From: Laccaria trichodermophora
Lineage: Eukaryota; Basidiomycota; Agaricomycetes; Agaricales; Hydnangiaceae
Direction of reading: 5' to 3'
Assembly: GCA_018417955.1 (NCBI GenBank)
Contig: JACTVC010000002.1
Coordinates: 744,001 to 808,000 of the forward strand
Length of the DNA: 64,000 nt
Shown: piece by piece, positions 34,190 to 45,045 of the stretch
Layout: every line of letters starts with the position of its first letter
Numbering within the stretch: the first letter of the stretch is position 1
Program-made: the position numbers and the translations under genes
Notes under the pieces: model-generated
Told to the model about the DNA's origin: nothing
What the model saw: only the letters and a program-made list of their open reading frames with translations
The model's database searches: none

Positions 34190-34430
34190 ATTTCATTCAG
34201 CTCCTTGACTCTTTCATTACCATTTCATGGAATTCTCATTAGAATATTTCATTAGGCTTCTTGGCACTTTCATTAGGATATTTCATTAGGCTCAGATTTT
34301 TCATTGGGAGATTTCATTGGGGCATCTGGTCCTTTCATTACCATTTCTTCTAGGATATTTCATTGAGCACCTTGATGATTTCATTACTTCTCATTAGGCT
34401 CCCTGGCACTTTCATTACCAAAACTAGATA
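34190..34430. repeat. TTTCATTAGGCTCC minisatellite, right part
   Basis: Continuation of the array at 32930-33380 beyond the inserted element, with about four decayed units. Confidence 0.85.
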
Positions 34431-34525
34431 ATAATGATGATATGTATCACATGGGATGTTGGGAGGGTGATCACATGACTAATTTCCTAAAATGGTCAAA
34501 AGACGAAAGTTGTAGCCCTACAATG

Positions 34526-36425
34526 TAGCTTCCTGAATCTGTTTGAATTATGTTGTGAAGTGCTCCTGTTGTGAATATATGATGTAAAAGATTCTTCCAA
34601 GTGCTGTGTTTTTTTTTGTTTTTTGCATTTTTCTCCATGAAAACAAAACCAAATAACATGATTCCAACACATTTAGAAAGCTAAATGAAAGGGCAACAAA
34701 TATCATATTGTGGGAAAAATGACCAAAAAAGGAAGGTGCATTCTCTGAAAGAGCAATTGACACTGACAGACTACAAGAGTCAGATATAGACTACCAGGTT
34801 TACTGATAGACTACAAAAGACTACAAAAGTCAGACTTAGACTACAAAAGCTTGGACTTAGACTACAAAGTTAGGGTTAGGTTAAAAGGTTATCCACACTA
34901 CAAACTTTTGTAGTCTGCACTTTTCCATTAGAAAATTTTGTAGTGTCCGCTTTTTTAGACTACACAAGTTTGTAGTGTCTGCTTTTTTATTAGAAGAGTT
35001 TGTAGTGTCCGCTTTTTTAGACCACAAAAGTTTGTAGTGTCTGCTTTTTGAGGCTACAAAAGTTTGTAGTTGACATATGGTTTATAGTGTCCTTGACTCT
35101 GTATAGGTTATGGGGATGAGGTTCAAGGATTGACATGATTTTACATATTGCCATTGCTGGAGCATTGGTTTTTGACATCATGTACAAGTTGTCTTTCATA
35201 TCAAGAAAGGCTATTCTATGCCTTCCTATTGATAGCTACTGTCCTATCTCAAATCATAGTTCTAGGTCCATGTGGATATGGCTTAAGGATTAAATAACTT
35301 TACATATTGATTGCTATTGCCACCCCATCAGCTTTTCACATCATGCCCAAGTTGGCTTTCAAGCCAGAGGAAGCCATTCATATTAATATCTACTGTTCTG
35401 TCTCAATACATTCTCAACTTACATCATGACCTGACTAAGGACACCTCCAGGGAACAATCAGCCCATCATCCTATAACCCTCAAAGAGCTGATATCAAAGT
35501 TGGCTATGTTTGGGATGGGCTAGTAGCTATCAATGTGAAAGCAGACAGACCAGCAACTATCAATGTGAAATCAGAGAGTTGCCTGTCCTGATGTGAAAGG
35601 CAACTTGGGTATGATGTCAAAAGCTAATGATGTGGCCATAGCAATATGTAGAGTTATTTAATCCTTCAAACCATATCAATGGACCTAGAACTATGATTTG
35701 AGATAGGACAGTAGCTATCAATAGGAAGGCATAGAATAGCCTTTCTTGATATGAAAGACAACTTGTACATGATGTCAAAAACCAATGCTCCAGCAATGGC
35801 AATATGTAAAATCATGTCAATCCTTGAACCTCATCCCCATAACCTATACAGAGTCAAGGACACTATAAACCATATGTCAACTACAAACTTTTGTAGCCTC
35901 AAAAAGCAGACACTACAAACTTTTGTGGTCTAAAAAAGCGGACACTACAAACTCTTCTAATAAAAAAGCAGACACTACAAACTTGTGTAGTCTAAAAAAG
36001 CGGACACTACAAAATTTTCTAATGGAAAAGTGCAGACTACAAAAGTTTGTAGTGTGGATAACCTTTTAACCTAACCCTAACTTTGTAGTCTAAGTCCAAG
36101 CTTTTGTAGTCTAAGTCTGACTTTTGTAGTCTTTTGTAGTCTATCAGTAAACCTGGTAGTCTATATCTGACTCTTGTAGTCTGTCAGTGTCAATTGCTCT
36201 TTCAGAGAATGCACCTTCCTTTTTTGGTCATTTTTCCCACAATATGATATTTGTTGCCCTTTCATTTAGCTTTCTAAATGTGTTGGAATCATGTTATTTG
36301 GTTTTGTTTTCATGGAGAAAAATGCAAAAAACAAAAAAAAACACAGCACTTGGAAGAATCTTTTACATCATATATTCACAACAGGAGCACTTCACAACAT
36401 AATTCAAACAGATTCAGGAAGTTAC
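34526..36425. repeat. 1.9-kb fold-back (long inverted repeat)
   Basis: Left arm about 34526-35360 and right arm about 35593-36425 are reverse complements. They look essentially identical over the outer 750 bases (two 60-71-codon frames are repeated exactly on opposite strands) and roughly 80 percent over the inner 90. Spacer about 230 bases. The arms are filled with TAGACTACAAAAG / ACTACAAACTTTTGTAG motifs. The outer end of the arms is homologous to 37560-37930, so this is one member of a family. No coding sense. Confidence 0.93.
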
Positions 36426-36699
36426 AGGAGGTCTTAGTGATGCCCTACATATTCCTGCCGGATTCCAGTCATTCCAGCAGATTCTGGTGCCATTCCAGTG
36501 GAATTTACCAGCCAAAATTTCACTCCAGCCACGGAATATTGATATTCCGGGATTTTCACCGGGACAGTCCCCAGAATGCACTGGAACGGAATGGCACTGG
36601 AATGCAGTGACCGGAATGAGCACTAAAAATTGCCAAATATGGCAAGTTTTATATTTTCAGATAAAAATTAGCAATAAAATCAGAAAAAAAATAGGGATG

Positions 36700-37360
36700 G
36701 TGGTAATGATGTTGGGGTGCTGTTTACATGGTCTGTGCGCATTTCCTAATATGGTAATTAATGCAAATATAACCAGAAAAAAAGTGGAAAAAAAGGGGAA
36801 AAAAATAGGGATGGTGCTCACTATTGGTGATGTTGTTGGGGTATTGCTTACATGGTCTGTGCGCATTTCCAAATATGGTAATTAATGCAAATATAGCCAG
36901 AAAATCAGGAAAAAAGAATAAAGATAATGTAGACTATTGTTGACAATGTTGGAGTAGTGTTTACATGGTCTGTGCACATTTCCAAATATGGTAATTAATG
37001 CAAGTATAGCCAGAAAATCAGGAAAAAAAGAGAAAGAAGAATGAACATGATGTAGACTGTTTTTCACAATGGTGAAGTAGTGTTCACATGGTCTGTGCAC
37101 ATTTCCAAATATGGTAATTAATGCAAATATAGCCAAAAGATCAGAAAAGAGGGGGAAAAGGTATACACATGGTGTTAACTATTATTGACAATGTTGGAGT
37201 AATGTTTACATGGTCTGTGCACATTTCCAAATGTAGTAATTAGTGCAAATATAACCAGAAAAACAGAAAAACAGCAGAGACATGATGTTAACCATTGTTG
37301 ACATTGTTGGGATACTGTTTACATGGTCTGTGCACATTTCTAAACAGCTGTTGTCAGGTT
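36700..37360. repeat. Six-copy tandem array, 112-126-bp unit
   Basis: TTTACATGGTCTGTGC occurs at about 36723, 36848, 36960, 37083, 37205 and 37319, each followed by CATTTCCAAATATGGTAATT and an A-rich segment. Non-coding. Confidence 0.9.
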
Positions 37361-37559
37361 CAGGGTATATATCCAAAAAAGGGAATTTAAGTATTTCTAG
37401 TAAAAGAATGGCAGAAAATTCACAAAAAATAGAGTTGGTATATGCAGTGTATACAATGTGAGGCACTGCCTTCAGGGTCCATTTCAGGGTCATTTACACA
37501 TCCCACAAAAGGAAATATGATCTTGTATGACCAAAAAGTCAAGAAATTCAAGACAATGA

Positions 37560-37930
37560 GGATTCTGCTTGTCAGGGTTCATTCAATGGGATGTCAGGAT
37601 GATGGTCACATGACCAATTACCAAAAATGGATAAAAACAAAAGTTGTAACCCTGCACTGTAGCTTCCCAAATCTGGTTGAATTGTGTTCTGAAGTGCTCC
37701 CATTGTGGAGATATGAGGTAAAAGATTTTCAAAAGTGTCGTGTTTTTTTTTGTTTTTTGTATTTTTCTCCATGAAAACAACACCAAATAATATGATTTCA
37801 ACACATTTACAAAGCTAAGAGAAAGGGCTACAACTATTGTATCATGGGAAATTTGACCCAAAAAGGAAGGTGCATACCCTAAAAGAGATAATAACACTGA
37901 TAGACTACAAAAGTCAGTTTATATACACAC
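37560..37930. repeat. Diverged copy of the fold-back arm
   Basis: About 75-80 percent similar by eye to 34450-34820: shared AAAAGTTGTA.CCCT, GTAGCTTCC, GTGTTTTTTTTTGTTTTTTG, CTCCATGAAAACAA and GGAAGGTGCAT. It ends with the TAGACTACAAAAGTCAG motif. Confidence 0.8.
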
Positions 37931-38099
37931 ATTTGTATTTACAAGCACTTATATCCAGGCTCATTCCAGAGGATTCCAGTCCATTCCTGTGGATTCCAGT
38001 GGAATCCAGTGGAATGGACCCATTCCTGCAGGAATATGTAGGGCATCAAAAAGTACAGCATACAATGGTGTCAAGACTCACCTAGTTGATCCAAGTAGA

Positions 38100-39670
38100 A
38101 TAGTTGTACACTCAGAGCTGTGGAACATGACCATTCAGCACACCTGTGCTCCAATCCCCACAGACAGTCCCGGTGGAGATTGCGTTAACGTTCCCTGGTA
38201 GTACTTGTTTGCAGATACCTCAGAGCTTGGAGTGGAGCTGTTGGTAGGGCTTCAGAGTCCAAGCAATGCAAGATATGCGAGTGATAGTCAAAGAGATAAC
38301 ATTGCCTCATGTACTACATGAGGTATAACTACAATGCTTACATAAAGAATGAGGTAATACAAGGTAAGTAAGAATGAGCATATAGGGTGAATGATGCAGG
38401 TGTGCTTTGGGAAGTGGAAAGGGTTAAAGGTAGGATGCTTACTGGTATCAGTGTACTACAGTTGCCTATTTCATATGATTTAAATGGTAGGTACCACTTG
38501 TGGTGGGTGGTCATTGTGGGCGTTCATTGCCATTTGTGTTTGTGGGTGGTCGCTGGTTGTTGCTGTAGATGGTTGTTGTGGGTGGTCATCACTGTTTGCC
38601 ATTGTTGTGTGCTGGTGGTGGTTTGGAGAAAGGAAGCCACATCACATGTTGTGACAATGGCATCACATTTGTACTCCCACATGAGATCACATGTATATCT
38701 CACGTCCATATGATCTCATGTGAGAATCAAACATGCAATTTTCATCTGTCCTATGGAATTCCATTGGACATTCCATGGAATTTGTAAAATTTTCACAGAA
38801 TCCGATGGGACTTAACATGGACTTACAAAACATAATAATCAAAATACCATTCCATGTATATTCTGTGAATAGTCCAGTGGAATTCTGGGACTGAAGTGGG
38901 GTTCCAGGCGGAATTAGTGGGGGAGAGTAAAGACCTCACAGAAACTCCAAGACCAACAAGCCCAAGTCAACATCATGGAGTCGTCTACCCCTAGTATGCA
39001 GGAGTATTTGGCATTTGTGGTCCAAAAACAAGATATTGACCCCAGTGCCCCTCTCCCCCTGGCGGTTGACTCACCTAGCAAGTCTGGAATCCTCCATTTG
39101 GTTTCAAGAAGAAAAAATCACTTCAGCAACTGGCTGGACAGACCATATTGAAGAGTCTCCCCACATTCATTGGAAAGAAACACAACAAGATTTGCAGTCC
39201 ATCAAGTGATCACCAGAGACTGGAAGCCAAGGTGAGGGAAGCCATCAAGACACTGGAGAACAAGTGGGAGACTATGCCAGCTGTGTTACAAGAGAGTCTC
39301 ACATGGGCCTTTGAGAAACTCACAAGCCACATCAAAACTGTCGAGCTAACACTCCATGACATCACCAAATTGGTCACCATGATTTCAGAGCTCAACCTGT
39401 GGCTCAGTGCCCAATCAAGTCTGGAATTGCTCATTATTAAGTTCCTCGGCAACAAGGAGAAGAAGCACACTGGCATCAATACCTACAAAAGTTTGGGTAT
39501 CTGCATTGTTAGACTACAAGGTTTGTAATTATTGGAGAAAGATTTTGCCAATGTGGGCTTGTCTTCATCAGAAAAGAGGGGTCCTTCTTTTGGCAGTCAC
39601 ATAGGTGTATCTTTGTTCAGGATTTCTTTGATAATAGTTTGGTACCTTTGTGGCAGAAACACAGTACTTT
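38100..39670. other. Repeat-derived stretch, weak open frames
   Basis: GT-rich low complexity at 38480-38640, GGAAT motifs at 38750-38900, then about 38970-39530 with two overlapping frames (MESSTPSMQEYLAFVVQKQD; REAIKTLENKWETMPAVLQE) that look like transposon gag debris. No gene is called. Confidence 0.4.
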
Positions 39671-39671
39671 A

Positions 39672-41251
39672 CAGTGCCCCACCTATTCCTGCAGGAATCT
39701 AGTCATTCCTGTGGAATTCCTGTGTATTCCTGTGGAATTCCACTAGAATGGGACAGGATATGAGAAGAATAAGGTATAAAACCTATATTTAAATGCAAGT
39801 ATATGTTAATTTACACTAATATACACTTCTGCACACCTCTTTCTCTTCACTACTATTTAACCAACTTATTATTCAAAATTCCTTATAAAATTTGAACTCA
39901 ATAAATCAATTATAATGTATTTAAAATGACATAAAACATATTTTATTATATATTACTACATACAGACTATATTAAAGTACTGGGAAAGGGAGTGGGGACA
40001 AGGGGACCAGGCTGTGGAGAAGGAAAGGGACAGGGACAAAAGGGGTAGGGAGGGGTAGGGAAGGGTGGAGAGTTATGGAGGGAGAAGGGGGGGAGTGATG
40101 GGGAGGGGAAGAAGTGGTGGAGGGGGGATGGAGAGGGAGTAAGGGAGGGGTGGTATTGTCGCCTCGTTTTTGTGGACGTGGTCACGTTGACGTGGTCGTG
40201 GACACGTCATCGTGTTGGCATGGTCGTGGACACGTCATGGTGGACGTGGTCGTGTTGGCATGGGTCCTGAGGCATTTTCGTGGGTGGGGTGGTGCCGTCG
40301 TGTGGGCGCTGGCTGTTTTTCTGTGGGCAGGGTGGTGCCATCGTGGGCGCTGGGGTTGTTTTGGGTGTTTGTGGGCGCTGGGGGCGTCGACTTGTCGTTT
40401 GTGGGTGGTGGCGCTTGCTCGCGTGTTACATGGGCGCTGGGAGTTGTTTCGTGGGTGTGGGGCTGTTTTTCGTGGGCGCTGGGTATGTTTCGTGGGCGGC
40501 GGCTGTTTTTCGTGGGTGCGGGGTTGTTTTTCGTGGGCGCTGACCGTTTTTCGTGGGCGGGGTGGTGCTGTCATGTGTTATGGGTGTGTTGTGTGGGCAT
40601 GGTGGGCTCTCGTGGATGGTGGTGGGCCACATTGTTGTCGTTGTTCGTTGGTTGCGACGTGGCAACTGAGAAAGTGAGCAATGGGGGGTGAGGGGATGGC
40701 ATACTCACCTTGGTGGCCCAAAACAGCCGGACGGCGACGACGTACCTGGTACGTCGTCACCATCAAACGACGCGTCATCCGCGTGGGCGCTCGTTCAGTT
40801 GGTGACGTGGATGTGGCGGATTGTGGTGGGCATGGGTGACAGATGCGGATGGTGTCGAGTGAAGGGGATCATGGTGGTCACGACAAGCGGTGGTGGCAAC
40901 TGGTGTGTTTGGCAGTGGTGACGAGCATGGTGGTGGTGGTGGAAGGAGAGGGTGGCCGTGTTTGGTGAGTAGTGTGTGCCAAACAAGCATTGTTTGAAAA
41001 TAAATAAACTATAATACATAACAAAACAATAAAATAACCAGATTGCAGTTCCTGCCCATTCCGGGGAATGCTATTCCTGCCCATTCCGGTGAACATTCCG
41101 GTGTACATTCCGGAATCCACCGGAATTCCACTGGAATGGAAAACACCGGAATGAATAATTTAGCAGGGCCTTCTGCTAAATTCCATTCCACCGGAATCCA
41201 CCGGAATTCCACCGGAATGACTGGATTCCTGCAGGAATAGGGGGGGCACTG
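39672..41251. mobile_element. 1.58-kb TIR element ending at the condensin breakpoint
   Basis: The left end CAGTGCCCCACCTATTCCTG and right end (inverted CAGTGCCCCCCCCTATTCCT) are each followed inward by GCAGGAAT and an island of GGAATTCC / CCGGAATT motifs. The interior holds the purine tract (39980-40150) and the GT-rich minisatellite (40140-40690). No transposase. Its right end lies 11 bases from 41263, where homology to the condensin gene begins, so it marks the truncation point of that copy. Confidence 0.72.
40140..40690 (+). repeat. GTGGGCGCTGGG-type degenerate minisatellite, G/T-rich strand
   Basis: About 550 bases with recurring CGTGGGCGCTGGG.TGTTTTTCGTGGGCG and GTGGTCGTGGACACGTC units. 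Strongly strand-asymmetric (G and T on plus). Long open frames here on both strands are composition effects. It is more GC-rich than the surrounding island. Confidence 0.8.
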
Positions 41252-41262
41252 CTAAGACCTCA

Positions 41263-44115
41263 TTGCTGAGGCTATTGAGTTCTTCAAGGTTGCGCATGAT
41301 TATGAGTTTGAGAGCGCCAAGGTCCGTTGGTTTTGTTCGAGGGCGAGTGATTGGGGGCTCACGTTCGTCTGTGTAGGTCGGGATTAGGAAGATGCTGCAT
41401 TTAATTTGGGTAAAGGATAACAACAACCCTGGACCTGCGGAGGAGGCTAAGGAGGCTAAAGGCGTTCGGCAGAAGTTGCTGGACTGTTATCGCGGTTTAT
41501 ATTATGAAGCTATCGAGGGTCTGCAGCCGAAAGAGCAAGTCAGCCGAATTGCGAAGAATTTGGTCGAGTGCATCATCCCCCCTCTTTTCTGATCAGGGTT
41601 CTTACGGCTTATCCATTCCGTCAGGCGAACCTACGAGACCACGTTAGCTGAACTGACAAGTCTGGAGGAGATGATGCGCATCATGAGTGAAGAAGAGCAG
41701 ATTCACCAAGACGTCATTTCCAAGCTCTGGCAGATTTATAGTATGTTCACCTTGCATTGTGGCTCTTCTTTATTCTTACATTCCGTCATACAGGTTCCAA
41801 ACAAAACATACCGAGTCAGCAGCGCCGTGGAGCCATCATCATCTTGGGCATGCTTGCCTTGGGAAGACGCAGCGTGCTGAGTGATCGTGTCGACAGCCTA
41901 CTCAAAGTTGGTTTGGGACCATTGGGCAAGGTGAATTGTCCTTCTGTCAATCTCGTTCGATGTATGAGCTAATGCGAAACATAAGGCTGATCTTACCTTG
42001 GCTCGATATACCTGTGTGGCCTTGCAACGATTGAACGGGAGTGCCAAGAAGGTCAAAGGTATGTCTCGCGCAAAGTCAGGGGGTTTAAGTTAACACCATC
42101 ACAGGTTCCCTCCTCGATAAAACCATGCGCATCGAGATGACCAATCCGATCTTCCGCAAACTCCAAGATGCCGTCAACCATCCCTGTCGATCTCGAGAAT
42201 GGTTTGGGTTCGCTGAGCAAGTCATCAACACCGTATATGCGCTTGGCGAGCATCCAGACGTGTTCTGCAATGAGCTCATCAAGAAATTCACTATCAAAGC
42301 TTTCACTCCTCGTGCTCCCAAACCTGCTGCGCCCAAAACCAATAACGAGACGCCGGAGACGGACCCTGATGCTATGGCTGAAGACCATCCAGGAGACGTT
42401 ACCCAAAACTCTCTGGACATGGGCACGCAGGACTCGACTCACGGAACGCAGCAGGACGATAAGGAGAAGGATGTCGGTGATGCGTTTGAGCTCAGCCAGC
42501 TTCTTTTCATTGTGGGACGTGTTGCTATCAAGCAGATTGTGTTTCTGGAACTTGTTGAGCGCGAGTGGAAGCGCCAGAAGGACGAAAAACAAGCTGGTAG
42601 GTTTCGTGTTCGTCCTATTTGATTTCGTCAAGTAACCATTCATGTTTCGCAGCCGAAAAGTTGGCAGCAAAGGCGAAAGGCACTGATAAAGCCTCGAAAG
42701 ACGGCGAGGAGCTTGATCAAGTTGCTGGTAACGCAGAGGACGAGATTGGAGACCGCGTTGCAGGTGTTCGTGAAACGGAGATGCTCTACGGGACTGACTC
42801 CCTTTTGGCAATGTACGGCCCCATGGTCGTCCATATCTGTGGTAGCCCTCACAAATTCAAGGTTCGTGCACGTCCTAGTAGTATGCGTTTCTGGGTAAAT
42901 CTCAATCTTGTTTGCAGAGTCCGACACTGCGAGCAGCTGCAACGCTATCGTTCAGCAAATTCCTCTGCGTCAGTTCGCAGTTCTGCGACCAGAACCAACG
43001 GCTACTATTCAAGATCCTCGAAACATCCAAAGACGCCAACATCCGGAGTAATATCGTCATCGCGTTGGGAGATGTCGCCGTGTCTTTTAGCAACATCATC
43101 GACGAGAACAGTAACGAGCTGTACAAGGGCCTTTCGGACGGCAGCATCATCGTTAAGAAGAATACGCTTATGGTCTTGACGCATTTGATCTTGAACGGGA
43201 TGATCAAGGTCAAAGGTCAGCTTGGGGAAATGGCCAAGTGTGTCGAGGATGAAGACGCACGTGTTGCGGATCTTGCGAAGCTGTTCTTTAGCGAGTTGTC
43301 TACGAAGGAGAATGCGATCTACAATAACCTCCCTGATGGTAGGTCCTTTTCCATTTGGCGCTTACTACGAATACTGATTTTGGTTGAAAAGTAATCAGCC
43401 ATTTGTCCAGTGGCGATCATGCCGTCGATGAAAAGACTTTCAGAAGTACACTCCAGTATATCTTCACCTTCATCGAAAAGGTTTGTCTCCTTGGCTATCT
43501 TCGTACCAGCTGCCTTACCCGCACATATCTCAGGAAAAACAAGCAGAGAACATCGTCGAGAAACTATGTCAGCGGTTCAGGCTCAGCGAAGATCCCCGTC
43601 AATGGCGGGACATCGCTTTCTGTCTTTCTCTCCTCCCATACAAATCGGAGCGATCAGTCAAGAAACTGATCGAGGGCTTCCAGTTCTATCGTAATAAACT
43701 ACACGAACCCCAGGTGTACGAAAAGTTTACAGAGATTCTGGCAAAGGTACGGTCTTTCGAGCAGTTTTCAGGGTTATGACGCTTACCTCTTTTTCTACAG
43801 GCACGTTCTAATAAATCCAAGGATAAGCCGGATAATGAACTCAATGAGTTCGAGCATGTATGTTCTGATCGCATGTTGTTCGTAACGTCGCTGATCGTCG
43901 ATGGTTAACTAGCTTCTGGAAGAACACAAGAATCAAGGAGAGGAAGACCAAGCACTTGAAAAGCGTGTAGAGAAGAAGGCTGCGAAGAAACGGGCCTCGA
44001 AACGAAGTACGCAATAGTCCTTTCTTTCATTGTCTTGCCGGTACCCATGGACTGACCAGTAACTTCAATAGCTACCCGGAAGAAACCTGTTCAAGCCGAG
44101 GAAGATTCAGAGTGA
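41263..44115 (+). pseudogene. Condensin subunit 1, 5'-truncated second copy
   Basis: Matches the complete gene from 11965 to its stop. The visible exons from EAIEFFKVAHDYEFESAK onward, through GIRKMLHLIWVKDNNN, SPTLRAAATLSFSKF and VKKNTLMVLTHLILNG to the basic tail, remain in frame with splice sites kept and stop at 44113-44115. The first roughly 600 residues, including start and promoter, are missing: homology starts abruptly 11 bases after a TIR element. Most base differences from the complete copy in exons are synonymous, while introns differ much more. It is either a non-functional fragment or the end of an allele joined here by the assembly. Confidence 0.88.
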
Positions 44116-44680
44116 ATTGCGCTGTTCGATTTTTGTATAATTTATTACCATGAACGACTGGGATCTTTCGTGTACCACATACTGTATCGTAGTAAAAACC
44201 ACTGTTAATGGCATATGTAGAAATATTCGCAAAATCCGGGGATGGATTGCTCAACTTGAAGCCAACCCAAGGAGGCATGTTGAATGTCGAATTTGGCCAT
44301 GGAAGTGGGGAGAAGCATGTAAGTGCAGTTTGTATCGTAGAAGACGAATGAATGAAATGAGTGTCGTGGCTTTATAAGAAACCATAGTTCGCTATAGAGA
44401 TAAGCTACTAGAAAAAGGACAGTGAGGGCGACGAGAACGCCAATAGCTCGATCGAGAGAAAGTCCAGAGAGTCATATATAGATACAAAAAAGATACGCGT
44501 TCGAAAGGAAAAAGAAAAAGGTATACTGAGTGAGAGAGATCGATCAAATGAGCGTGGTGGTGGTGGTGGTGAGAGATAGTTGAATGATGGAAATTATGAA
44601 CCGGGTATTGCTTATGCTAGCGTGATGAGTGAGTGAGATCCGGGGTGGGTGGGCCGTTGTTGTCGTTTGATACAGTATTT

Positions 44681-44733
44681 TGATGGATGGATGGATGGAT
44701 GGATGGATGGATGGATGGATGGATGGGTGGATG
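44681..44733. repeat. (GATG)n microsatellite
   Basis: About a dozen uninterrupted GATG units in the convergent region between condensin and PIP5K copy B. The corresponding place in copy A (near 15400) has only one or two units, so the expansion arose after the copies separated. Confidence 0.9.
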
Positions 44734-45045
44734 AGAATGATGATGCTCTGGTTGCAGGGTCTCTTTTCTTCTGACTTCCAGCAATGGGATTCGTTCGTTC
44801 GTTTGAGTTGGTTTGGAGGTAGTAGAGAGGCGAGTGGAGAAGGACGGGAGGGACCGCGGTAGCGGATGGTGGCTTGCCGTATGAACGAACGAACGGCTTA
44901 GGGAGGTACAAGGCTGGCGGGTGAAGAGAAACGACGGTGTGAGAGGCGGAGGCGGAGGACGAGAACCGCATCAACGGCTCAGGGGAGGGTACAAGGGCTG
45001 GGCCGGCGAGGAGACAATCGATGGCGTGCAAGGCAGCAACGGCGT

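Larger units (their letters stand above)
36438..38048. mobile_element. 1.6-kb TIR element with GGAAT-rich subterminal islands
   Basis: The left end is TGATGCCCTACATATTCCTG and the right end its inverted repeat (…CAGGAATATGTAGGGCATCA). Inside each end is an island of TTCCAG/CTGGAA palindromic motifs (36450-36620 and 37960-38045). The interior has a six-copy tandem array and a copy of the fold-back arm sequence. No transposase, no convincing target duplication. It abuts the right arm of the fold-back. Confidence 0.75.

Noticed and set aside
32930..34430. Possible CRISPR-like array of regular repeats
   Set aside because: Units are contiguous and degenerate with no unique spacers, and the host is eukaryotic; it is a minisatellite.
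34860..34890. TTAGGG-like sequence as a telomere relic
   Set aside because: Only about one and a half units (TTAGGGTTAGG) inside the fold-back arm and mirrored in the other arm; not a telomeric tract.
38975..39528. Candidate host gene (MESSTPSMQEYLAF...)
   Set aside because: Two short frames that do not join by good splice sites, embedded in transposon debris; treated as gag-like remnant.
40114..40691. Long open frames in the GT-rich array
   Set aside because: Low-complexity Gly/Val/Trp/Cys or Pro/Thr/His products of a minisatellite; open on both strands for compositional reasons.
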